DNA from: Begonia masoniana
Taxonomy: Eukaryota; Streptophyta; Magnoliopsida; Cucurbitales; Begoniaceae
Assembly: GCA_022432975.1 (NCBI GenBank)
Contig: CM039510.1
Location: 16,757,023 to 16,821,022, forward strand
Length of the DNA: 64,000 nucleotides
Direction of reading: 5' to 3'
The position numbers and the translations under genes are program-made. Shown here one piece after another: positions 45,080-56,400 of this stretch. Position 1 is the stretch's first letter, and each line of letters starts with the position of its first letter. The notes beneath the pieces are model-generated. The model searched no databases. It was given only the letters and a program-made list of their open reading frames with translations, and had not been told where the DNA came from.

Positions 45080-46000
45080 CTACGGCAATTTACAACCATC
45101 GATATTAAAATGAGTTCAAGCTACTAACCGTCCAAGTTAATAAAACTTAACTAACGAAATTCTCCTAAAGCTCTAACTTAGCTCTTTGAAACATTTTATC
45201 GAGCACCTTGAGCTCGTTATTCATAAAACTCCATTAATGAGATTTCTAAGTTTTTCCAACAACCCAAAATTCACCTCAACGTCCATTAATTCGCCCCAAT
45301 TACTTCCAATGTCATTAATACGTTCACTAAGGTTATAAATAGGGCTACTCTAGCTATTTCTAGCATTACTCAACTATTTGCGAAAACCCTAAACGAACGT
45401 AATCGTTTAAACTTCGTAAAAACTAGAATAGACTTTCTAAACCATAGATCTTACCTAGAATCGAGTTTGGAGGAGAAGAGGTGAAGGATCGGAAGCCGAA
45501 CAGAAAGAATCGCGTCGGATGTTGAGGAACCGTCGAGGGCAGAGAGAGAATCGCAAAGGAGAGAGCTCTGGCGTGAAATGGTAAAGGAGGAAGAAGAAGA
45601 ATTGTTTTTAATTAAAATTTTTGTTTGGCAAATTACCATTTTGCCCTTCTATTATTTTATATTAGTTTCGTCTCTTGTTTCGTCATTTGCCTAACGATTC
45701 GGCTTCTCCAAATTTCCTTAATTTACCAATAACTTCAACTTATTATAAGGGTCCCATTAAACTGTCCGTTCAAAATTCGGACCTTGTTTACTATTTTTAC
45801 CAAAGTATCCTTTATATTATGATAAACGTAATTCTCGTAAATTAGCGTTACAATTCCTAAAATTTCAAAATATTCTTAAATCCTTATTAATTATTAGGAT
45901 CATAATGATGCTTCTTTTTACAAACCGACTTGATTGGACATATTTACCAAAAATGCCATTTACATTAAAATATTAGCATTCCGTACTGTCGGTATTAACA

Positions 46001-47213
46001 TACTCTGTGCATCCAGGAAGCACTAAAATGTAAGAGATTTTAAAGCAACACTTATGGTGGCCGAACATGAAGAGAGAAGTTGCCAAGTACGTGGGAAACC
46101 TGTTTAGTTTGTCAAAAGGTAAGGCAGAACACCAATGCCGGCCGGGACATTACAGCCACTGCCGATTCCGGAGTAGAATGGGAGCAGATCTCCATGGATT
46201 TATGTGGGGCTCCCCGAGGATGATAAAAAGGCACGACGGCATCTGGGTGATTGTGGACCGATTGACTAAGTTGGCTCACTTCTTATCTGTGAAGATGATA
46301 TCTTCTATGGATCAGCCTCGCCGAGTTTTTTATGTGCAAGATATTGTTAGACTGCATGGAGTACCAGTTTTGATTGTCTCAGATCGAGATCCGAGATTTA
46401 CGTCGAAGTTCTGGAAGAGTCTGCACAAAGCTATGGGAACTCAGCTAAATTTCAGCACGGCCTTTCATTCTCAGACTGTGGTCAGATAGAATGACGAATC
46501 AGATTCTGAGGATATGCTCAGAGCTTGTGTGTTGGAATTTCAGGGATCGTGGAGCAGGTACTTGCCACTGATCGAGTTCTTTTACAACAATAGCTTCCAG
46601 GCTACCATCGGTATGGCTCTGTACGAGGCATTGTATGGTCGAAAGTGTAGATCTCCGTTATATTGGGACGAGGTTGGTGAAGCTAGTATTGTTGGTCCTG
46701 AGATTCTACAGTAAACGGCAGAGAAGATTGCCGTTATCAGACAACATATCGAGATAGCTCAGAGCCGACAGAAGAGCTATGCAGACACTAGACAGAGGGA
46801 ATTAGAGTTCGAAGAAGGAGACGAAGTATATTTGAAGATTTCTCCATTTAAGGTGTTATGAGATTCGGAAGGAGAGGCAAGTTGAACGCTCGTTATGTGG
46901 GGCACTTTCCTATTTTGAAGAAGATCGGGAAGATGGCGTATCGACTGCAGCTTCCGGCTTCAATGGAAGGTATCCACAAGGTATTTCACGTGTCTATGCT
47001 ATGGAAGTGTCTGCCCAATCCATCGCATATCGTGGAGGCAAGAGAGATCGAGGTACAGCCTATCTTGACTTATGTGGAGAAGCCAGTACGTATTCGAGAA
47101 TCTTCCATCAAGGTGTTACGCAACACGGAGATTCCGCTAGTCAAAGTCTTATGGCGGAAGCCATGGCGTGGAAGAGGCTACTTGGGAAAGATAGCAGGAT
47201 ATGATGTCTAAGT
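46001..47213 (+). pseudogene. Integrase-chromodomain, frameshifted
   Basis: Continuation of pol after the minus solo LTR: HPGSTKM (zinc finger), then fragments of the core (IVSDRDPRFTSKFWKSLHKAMG; LRACVLEFQGSWSRYLPLIEF), GPF/Y region (RYVGHFPILKKIGKMAYRLQ; P of GPF is H here) and chromodomain start (IPLVKVLWRK). Several 1-2-bp indels break the frame (for example near 46095, 46150, 46480, 46850 and 47160), and CAA became TAA at 46713. The closest relative in the window is the copy at 1-1188. It is followed by a purine tract (47260-47272) and an LTR start. Confidence 0.88.
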
Positions 47214-47272
47214 CTCCTAATTGGTTTGTATGATCAAATTTTGAGGACAAAATTTAAATAAGGTGGATGGAA

Positions 47273-47989
47273 TGTAACACCCGATTTTATCGGGATTTTA
47301 ATATTCCAAAATATTAAAGGCATTTTGTAAATATGTCAGATTAAGTCTGTTTTGTTAACAAAAAGCGTTATTACGATTTTGTGTTTTCGTAATATAAATG
47401 ACATGTGGTAAAAATAGTAAACAAAGTCCGTTTTACGAACAGACAGTTTTAATAGAACCTTAGTGATATATGGATTTATGGGCAAGTAAGGAAATTGAGA
47501 AAATCGAATCGTTGCTAAATAACGGAATAAATTGAACTAATAGAAAATTGGCTGAAGGGCAAAATGGTCATTTTGATTGGTTAACTGTTATTAAAATTGC
47601 CACAATCGCTCTCGTCTCCTCTCCTGCCTCGACACTTACCTTTTCTCCCAAAAATCTTCTTCTCTCTTGCGCTTTTTCCTTCTCCAGGCGACGGCTCTCA
47701 GCTTCCTTCACCAACGCTTCTCCGATCAACCTTCGTTCTTCACGTTTCCTCCTCAAATCCAGACCCGAGGTACGATCTGTGGTTTTTTGGAAGGTTTCTT
47801 TGAGTTCTAGAGTTTTTAAGCGCTTAGGGTTCGTTAGGGTTTTTTGTTAAAACGTGATTTAGGGTAAGTAAATTCGATAGGTGTCCGTATTTGTGATGTC
47901 ATGGAGTATTGAGCTTATTGACCAGTTAAATTGATTTAATGATAACTTTTAGGGTTTCGAGAATTTTAGGGTTTTTGGAAAAACTCGTT
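47273..47989 (+). repeat. 3' LTR of the composite element, first 717 bp
   Basis: Begins TGTAACACCCGATTTT right after the polypurine-like AAGGTGGATGGAA. It contains the CT-rich leader (47610-47770) and donor-like GAG|GTACGA. It ends in AAAACTCGT, where the related LTR at 1229 continues (AAAACTCGTAAATT near 1996), because a second LTR starts at 47990. The remaining part is not found downstream. Confidence 0.8.
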
Positions 47990-49770
47990 TGTAACACTCG
48001 TTCTTTTACGTGATTTTGTTAATTAATATATATATTGCATTTTTGGTAATTAGTCACATTAAGTCGGTTTGGTGGAAAAGAAAGGCTTATTACAACCTAA
48101 TGACTAATATATTTTGAGAAAATTTTGAGAATTTTTAGGAGTTTACGCTAATTTTCCGAGACTTATTTTTTCTCGTAATTTAAAGATCGTTTTTGGTAAA
48201 TAAGTAAACGAGATCCGTTGCAACAGCGATTTTTAATTGACCCTAGTAATAGTTGGAGTTATTGGCGAATAAGAAAATTTGGAGAAACCGACTCGTCAGC
48301 TAATTAATGAAACAAAGGACGAAACAAATAGAAAATCAAAGGAAGGGCAAAATGGTATTTTCAAGTCAATTTTTATAAAAATTACACATCTCTCTTTCTT
48401 CCTCATTTTCTCTCTTCATGAACCTGAAGCCTCCCTCTCTCGTCGAAATTTCTTTCTCCTCTTACGGCCTTCTCCTCTCCGTAATGATTCTGCCTCCGAA
48501 TCCTCGTTTCTTCGGTTTTCTACTCCAAATGACATTCTAGTAAGTTCTACGATTTTGGAAAGTTTAGTCGTAGTTTTGGGGGGGGGGGGGTTCTTTTAAC
48601 GATTAGGGTTTCGTTTAGAGTTTCGTTAAAACGCGATTTATGGTTTGGAAATCGAGAGGTTTACCGTGTTTGGGGATTAATGACCGTTTGAACGTATTGG
48701 AACGAAGTTAAGTCGATTTGTGAGAAGTGTTAAAGTTTGAGAATTTTGGGTTTTTGGAAACTCGTTAATGGTAGTTTCGAGATATCGAGCTAATGTTTTA
48801 TAAAAGCCTCGATTATTTACGTTAGAATTTTAGAAATTTCCTTAATTAGGATTTTGTTAATTGGAACGTTTAAGGTTTAACCGCGTTTTTAAGGATTATA
48901 TTGTGAATTTGCCTTAGGTAAACAACGCTCGTGACGGAGCTTGAAGTTCAACCGCGCACAGAGGTAAGTTCTTCGTGAATTACTCTCTGGCACGATCGGC
49001 CTCACCATACGGGCGAAGTCGCATCGATGATCTCGGCGTTTTGATTGTTTTAAATGTTTTAGTTTGTATGTTTGGATTATGTTCTTTTAATAGGATATAC
49101 TTTAAATCGCTTTTATTGTCTTGGAAACGTGGTATGTATGATGCGGGTTTACTTTAGCCTTAAGTGTCCTAGCATCACCAATTTTAAATTACGCAGAGAA
49201 AATGAATTGCCGCACTATTTTAAGAAAATGGCGATGTTGCCTGAAAGGGGCTATGACCTATTGTGAAGGCTGAGAAGGGTCGGTCACAATACTGCATCTA
49301 ATAAGAACCCATGTATGTTTATGGTCATGCGGATGGGCTCATGCATGGCTTTGTTTTGCAGCATGTAACCCCCTCCGCTAGGTGGAAAGGGTTGTCCATA
49401 CGCCGGACGTGCCTCTCCATTTAGCGTTTGAGATCTCGGTGACAACCTATGTAGAGATAAGAAAATGTTCATGTTTCTAACTCATTGGCACAGCATGCAT
49501 TTAGCAGTTACTAAACTTATGACTAACCTTTTAGCTCATAGATTGTCTTATGGTGTAGGTGATTTCGAAACAGGTGAGGACTACATTACTCCACACGATG
49601 TACAAAGTTGAAGAATAACCCTGTGGTGGTGTGCATGGGGAGTTCGACACGTATTTTGACCCGTGGGGGTAACAGTTAGGTATTTTGAGTTTTTTGGGCG
49701 TAATAGTCATAGTGGATTATTGTATTCAGTTTAATCATTTTAGATGTTTGGTTCTGGATAGTTGATAGGT
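47990..49770 (+). repeat. Truncated Tekay-like LTR
   Basis: Starts TGTAACACTCG, placed inside the previous LTR. Shared layout: leader 48390-48540, candidate exon near 48917-48962 ending AGAG|GTAAGTT, acceptor TTATGGTGTAG and a frame from 49559 (G-D-F-E-T-G-E-D) to TGA 49609-49611. It breaks off near 49770 at a poly-T tract, so the last 700 or so bp, including any hairpin cassette, are missing. Confidence 0.82.
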
Positions 49771-50407
49771 TTTTTTTTTTGTTTTTTTCATTTTTTTGTC
49801 ATAGTCCCTTGACGAGTTCCAACCAGCTGGTTGTCATGTTCAGATCCTCTGAGTAAATATTTCAAGCTCTTGATATCCTTATAAACCACACTTTCCCCAT
49901 AAAGTAGTCCCTTTATCCCAATCTTTAATGCATGACGATACTCCGCACTCCATCATGAGTTTGGGTATTCTTCTCCGGTTCCTTCAACTGTCCTAGGCCT
50001 ATATACCCTTCTTCCTTCTTGCATAAGACACAATCCCAACTACTTCGAAGCGTCACATAACCACAAATTTTTCCTTATCCAGATGGGATATTACTATGGG
50101 GTGCTGAGACTAACCTTTTCTTCAAGCTGAAAGCTTGGCTCTGCCCTCATCCGTCATGATGCTTGTCACAAAGTCACAACACCTTTCCTGTTAGTTTCGT
50201 AAGCGGTTGGCTAAGGTTAAAAATCTTCTAACAATCTTTGATAATCCCGCAAGGGTCCAGAAAACTCCTTATTTCATATGCTTTCTTTGGTTGAGCCATT
50301 TACTAACCGCTTCAATCCTTGCTGTCCCCCCCCCCCCCCCCCACTGCTAAGCCCTCCTTTGAAAATATGTGACAAGAAAGCCACCTTCTCCATCCAAAGT
50401 CGCACTT
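49771..50407 (-). pseudogene. Antisense RT-RNase H relic
   Basis: A poly-T stretch (49771-49797) is followed by minus-strand Ty3/gypsy pol. Read on the minus strand from the gap: an RT end resembling FLGHIISKEGL (near 50400-50345), the RT-RNase H connection with PLTKLTGK (near 50200), an IPSGKD/C-D-A-S-like region (near 50090), and YGEKCVIYKDIKSLKYLLRG-like RNase H (about 49925-49850). Stops and frameshifts are frequent. A C-run at 50328-50342 may be a sequencing problem. Its sequence differs from the relic at 39854, so it is a separate family member. Confidence 0.75.
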
Positions 50408-50507
50408 NNNNNNNNNNNNNNNNNNNNNNNNNNNNNNNNNNNNNNNNNNNNNNNNNNNNNNNNNNNNNNNNNNNNNNNNNNNNNNNNNNNNNNNNNNNNN
50501 NNNNNNN
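50408..50507. other. Assembly gap, 100 N
   Basis: Exactly 100 N. RT-like sequence lies on both sides on the minus strand but from different copies, and the right arm of the inverted repeat begins immediately after the gap. Confidence 1.
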
Positions 50508-51216
50508 GTGGCCGTGCTAATCTCTGAACCACCTAAATTTTTACCTCAATCCACAGAAACTCTTCCTTGATATGATATGGCCAAGAAAACCGACCTTGTC
50601 CCTGCTAGAACTCAAGACTTAGAAAACGTTGGATATAGCCGGTGTTGACCTCAGAAACAAAGAACTGAACGTGATCACGCAAAATAGGTTGACTGTTACA
50701 TGCCTTTGGTTAGAATCTAAGTTAGCCATTTACCTACACAGGTTTAACTTGCAGTGATGGACAACGTGTATTGAGGAAGCCTATACCTTCATGACCGCGT
50801 ATTAAGACTTAGTAATTTCGCTTGATAAGTAAATAAGTACACTTCATCTCTGACCACCTATGTTACTCAGATCCACAGAAACTTCCTTCTGTGATATGAT
50901 ATGGCCAAGAAAACCGACCTTGTCCCCGCAAAACTCACACTTAGAAAACTTTGGAATAGACGTGTTCGACTCAACAAGAACTGAACGTACAAGCAAAATT
51001 TTTTTTTTAAAAAGTTGGCTTGTTACTGACTTGTGTTTAGATCTAAGTTTACCAGTTCAGACCTTCAAATGTTTCTTGAAGTGATGAGCCGACGTGTACA
51101 AGAACCCATAACCTTTATGGATGTATTAATTAAGACTTAGTAATGCGTTTTTAAGTATAAGAAGTTCACTTTAATCAGATTCGTTTGTTCAAAACACTGA
51201 ACGTATCAAGCAAAAG
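50508..51216 (-). repeat. Inverted copy of satellite/RT chimera
   Basis: Reverse complement of the 39.3-40.0 kb region: RT pieces on the minus strand at 50508-50657 and about 50848-50974, separated and followed by satellite. Many 1-3-bp differences from the left arm, mostly indels in homopolymers and dropped bases, give it a noisy look. Confidence 0.85.
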
Positions 51217-53400
51217 TGTAACGCCCGAGTTTCTAAACTTCAGTTCGTTACACATAGCCATAACAGGATAAGAAAAATTTGTCTAATTTCTAAAAAAAAA
51301 ACTTCGCTCAAATCAAAATTTTGGCATTTGCCCAAAAGCCCTCAAAATTTTTTAAAATTAGCAGGGAATATTTTTTTTTATTTTAACGAAAATAGAGTTA
51401 ACAAACGGTAAACATTTTAAAAGAATCGTTAAGATATTGAGAAATAATTCGGTAGAAGAGATGAAAGCTTAAAGTTATGATGCTTGAAGATCATAAGGTC
51501 AACCACATCATCCTCTGATCAAAGTCAACGAAAATGGGCAGAAACAAAACGATGCTTTCACCGATGAGTCAGCCAAAAGAATCACTCTTCCACCTTCAGC
51601 CGATGATGTCGCCAGAAGAACACTCCTTCCAACTTCATCCGATCGCAAAACGACAACTATTCTTACGCACTTCTTCCCGGTAGATAAGACACTCGACATC
51701 TCCGGTTACAAACGCAAAAGACTTTTACCTTCATCATCCGATGGAAAACTATCGACATCATCCGATTTATCAGGACGACAATGTTCTACCTATCTTTCGA
51801 TTGCTTCCACTGAAGACTCATCCGATATTTTACTGAAGACATCACCATGGCGTTCGACTGAATGACAGCATCCGATGGCTTTACTGAAGACATCATCTGA
51901 TGGCTTTACTGATGACATCATCCGATGGCTTTACTGATGACATCATCTGATGGCTTTTACTTAAGGACATCATCCGATGGTCAAAAGAACAACAACTTTA
52001 TATAACAGCTCATCTAGCAGTTTTCTCTACACAGGGAAAGCTCTGACTACCAAAAGAATTTGAGCATTTGCAAAAGACATTCAAAACTACTTAACATGCA
52101 TATATTACTCCAGAATTTGGTAGAAACTACTTTTAAAGCCAACAGAGTATTAATATCAGAAAGGTCTCCAATGTATTTCAAAACATTAAAACTACCATTT
52201 TTATAAGAACTCTCGTCATACTCAAATTGAATCATGGTTCACTAAACTTTTCCATCCACTGACATCAATTAATCCGCCTCATCAGTTTACCAGGCCGAAA
52301 CATGAATGTACTCCTCCAACCTCATCTATTCATCTGTGCACTCAGGGAAATCACGCAGTATCCTCAACACCTACATCATAAAACTCTTCTATTGCCTAAT
52401 GCTACGTAAGTAAAGCAATAATGAAATGAAATACTGAAACATAAATTCCTAACATGCAATTTCTACTTTCTCTTCTCAGTTGCATTCACATTCATTGATG
52501 AACTGATCTGATCCCTCGATTCCCTTGGGCGTGGGATCAATCCTCCCAATGTTATACATCCACTACTTCATTAAGAGGGAAATGAATTCCTTAATAGCTG
52601 ATTTGATCCATCAGTTTCCTTGGGAGTGGAATCAATCCTCCCAATGTTTATAAATCCCTTCATAAGTTAAAGGGTGGATTAGTTCCCTTAATAGTTTGTC
52701 TGTCACATTCAGTTCATGCCTTACCATTCCTTACATGGAAATTCATTTCGTAATCTTTCAAAAAAACATGATGCATGACATACAAACTCATTCACACAAT
52801 ACATAATCCCTACTATTTTGTGATGTAGGCCCGAAGGCACATGCATACTTCACTTACCTGGATCTCCTCGAAATGGTCGGTGTTGTAAATACTTTGGGAG
52901 CTTACTCAACCTAAAACCATGGATAGATTATCGATTAGATTTTACTTAAACTTCATTCTACACTATCCAGAAGCCTATGGAAACTAGTTGGGAGCTTAGT
53001 TCGTTATACATCTCCGATTACCACAAAACTCGAAATAGTTTGCTCACAGCATTCTCGAAACTCACATTTATCCACTCCGCAATCGTCGATAGTTACCAAT
53101 GCAGCAAGGAATCGAAATAAAACTCACCTAGTTTGGAGAAATCGGATGGAAGAATCGCTAGAGAGCTCTACTGCTTGATTTGAGTATCGAGAGAGGAGAG
53201 TAGGGAAAGAGTGGCGGCTACAGTGCATTTAATCACAAAGCCACTTTTCCTTAAATACGTTATCCATTATAAGTCTCAATTTACCACTATGCCCTTACTT
53301 AGTCACGTCATTAACCTAATTAATACTTTCCTCAATTTTCTCACAACATGCTTACTATAAAATAATTGATTGAATTGGTTTAATAGAACCGGGTGCTACA
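51217..53400 (-). repeat. Solo LTR, inverted copy of 37087-39291
   Basis: Reads TGTAACGCCCGAG at 51217 and GGGTGCTACA at 53400, 2184 bp, the reverse complement of the LTR at 37087 in its full length. Flanks are AAAAG and ACAAT where the left arm would predict AAAAT on both sides, so each side has one mismatch. The same insertion at the same monomer position means a duplication after insertion, or duplicated assembly, rather than two insertions. Confidence 0.93.
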
Positions 53401-56400
53401 ACAATAGGTTGACTGTTACATGACTTGTGGTTAGAACCTAAGTTATCCATTTCACCTTCAAGGTTTAACTTGAAGTGATGAGAACGACGTGTACTGAGGA
53501 CCTAATAACCATCATGGACGCGTAATTAAGACTTAGTAACGTGTTTGATGAAGTATAAGAAAGTTCACTTCAATCGATTTGTTTTAAAAGAACTGAACGT
53601 AAGCAAAATAGGTTGACTGTTACATGACTTGTGGTTAGAACCTAAGTTATCCATTTCACCTTCAAGGTTTAACTTGAAGTGATGAGAACGACGTGTACTG
53701 AGGACCCTATAAGCTTTATGGACCCGTAATTAAGACTTAGTAATGTGCTTGACAAAGTATAAGAAAGTACACTTCAATCGATTTTTTTCAAAAGAACTAA
53801 ATGTATCAAGCAAAATAAGATGACTCTTACTACACTTATGGTTTGAACCTAAGTTATCCATTTCACCTTCAAGGTTTTACGTGAAGTGATGAGAACGACG
53901 TGTACTGAGGACCCAGTAACCTACATGGATGCGTAATAAAGACTTAGTAATGCATTTGATGAAGTATAAAAAAGTTAACTTCAATCGATTTGCTCTAAAA
54001 GAGTTGAACGTATCAAGCAAATGAGGTTTACTGTTACATGACATGTGGTTAGAACCAAAGTTATCCATTTCACCTTCAATAATTAACTTAAAGTGATAGG
54101 AACGACGTGTACTGAGGACCCAATAACTTTCATAGACGCGTAATTAAGATTTAGTAATGCGTTTGATGAAGCATAAGAAAGTTCACTTCAATCGATTTGT
54201 TCCAAAAGAGTTAAACGTATCAAGCAAATGAGGTTGACTGTTACATGACTTATAGTTAGAACCAATGTTATCTATTTCACCTTCAACGTTTAACTTGAAG
54301 TGATGAGAACGACGTGTACTGAGGACCCAATAACCTTCATGGACGCGTAATTAAGAATTGGTAATGCGCTTGATAAAGTATAAAAAAGTACACTTTAATC
54401 GATTTGTTTCAAAAGAATTGAACGTATCAAGCAAAATAGGTTGACTGTTACACGACTTGTGGTTATAACCTAAGTTATACATTTCACCTTCAAGGTTTAA
54501 CTTGAAGTGATGAGAACGACGTGTACTAAGGACCCAATAACCTTCATGGACGAGTAATTAAGACTTAGTAATGCGTTTGATGAATTATAAGAAAGTTCAC
54601 TTCAATCGATTTGTTTCGAAAGAACTGAACGTATCATGCAAATGAGGTTGACTGTTACATGACTTGTGGTTAAAACCTAAGTTATCCATTTCACCTTCAA
54701 GGTTTAACTTAAAGTAATGAGAACGACGTGTACTGAGGACAACAACCTTCATGGACGCGTAATTAAGACTTAGTAAGACGTTTGATGAAGTATTGGAAAC
54801 TTCACTTCAATCGATTTGTTTCTAAAGAACTGAACGTATCAAGCAAATGAGGTTGACTGTTACATGACATGTTGTTAGAACCTAAGTTATCCATTTCACT
54901 TTCAAATTTTAACTTGAAGAGTTGAGAATGACGTGCACTAAGGACCCAATAACCTTCATGGACGCGTAATTAAGAGTTAGTAATGCGTTTGATGAATTAT
55001 AAGAAAGTTCACTTCAATCGATTTGTTTTAAAAGAACTTAACGTATCAAGTAAATGAGGTTGACTGTTACATGACTTGTTGTTAGAACCTAAATTATCCA
55101 TTTCCCTTTCAAGGATTTACTTGAAGTGATGAGAACAATGTGTACTAAGGACCCAATAACATTCATGGATGCGTAATTAAGAATTAGTAATGCGTTTGAT
55201 GAATTATAAAAATGTACACTTCAATCGATTTGTTTCAAAAGAACTGAACGTATCATGCAAATGAGGTTGATTGTTACATGACTTGTGGTTAGAACCTAAG
55301 TTATCCATTTCATCTTCAAGTTTTAACTTGAAGTGATGAGAACAACGTGTACTAAGGACCTAAAAACGTTCATGGACGCGTAATTAAAACTTAGTAATGC
55401 GTTTGATGAAGTATAAAAAAGTTCACTTCAATCGATTTGTTTCAAAAGAACTGAACGTATCAAGCAAATGAGATTGACTGTTACATGACTTGTTGTTAGA
55501 ACCTAAGTTATCCATTTCACCTTCAAGTTTTAACTTAAAGTGATGAGAACAACGTGTACTAAGGACACAATAACCTTCATGGACGGCTAATTAAGACTTA
55601 GTAATGCGTTTGATGAAGTATTGGAAACTTCACTTTAATCGATTTGTTTCAAAAGAACTGAACGTATCAAGCAAATGAGGTTGACTATTACATGACTTGT
55701 TGTTAGAACCTAAGTTATCTATTTCATCTTCAAGTTTTAACATGAAGTGATGAGAACAACGTGTACTAAGGACCTAATAACCTTCAAGGACGCGTAATTA
55801 AAACTTAGTAATGCGTTTGATGATGTATAAAAAAGTTCACTTCAATCGATTTGTTTCAAAAGAACTGAACGTATCAAGCAAATGAGGTTGACTGTTACAT
55901 GACTTGTTGTTAGAACCTAAGTTATCCATTTCACCTTCAAGTTTTAACTTAAAGTGATGAGAACAACGTGTACTAAGGACCCAATAACCTTCATGGACGC
56001 CTAATTAAGACTTAGTAATGCGTTTGATGAAGTATTGGAAACTTCACTTTAATCGATTTGTTTTAAAAGAACTGAACGTATCTAGCAAATGAGGTTGACT
56101 GTTACATGACTTGTTGTTAGAACCTAAGTTATCCATTTCATCTTCAAGTTTTAACTTGAAGTGATGAGAACAACGTGTACTAAGGACCTAATAACCTTCA
56201 TGGACGCGTAATTAAAACTTAGTAATGCGTTTGATGAAGTATAAAAAAGTTCACTTCAATCGATTTGTTTCAAAAGAACTGAACGTATCAAGCAAATGAG
56301 GTTGACTGTTATATGACTTGTTGTTAGAACCTAAGTTATCCATTTCACCTTCAAGTTTTAACTTAAAGTGATGAGAACAACGTGTACTAAGGACCCAATA

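Larger units (their letters stand above)
43402..46000 (-). repeat. Solo LTR, minus strand, TSD TACTC
   Basis: Read on the minus strand it begins TGTTAATACC and ends AGTATTAGGGTTGTCACA, 2599 bp, flanked by TACTC at 43397-43401 and 46001-46005, inserted antisense into the integrase zinc-finger region. Shared layout on the minus strand: TATA-like box near 45655, leader, a 45-nt candidate exon (45035-45079), acceptor GTATGGTGTAG and frame 44445-44396. GCGATCGATCGCC palindromes and CTCTGGAA-TTCCAGAG hairpins lie at 43663-43895, where the LTRs at 1229 and 14288 have theirs. Confidence 0.95.
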
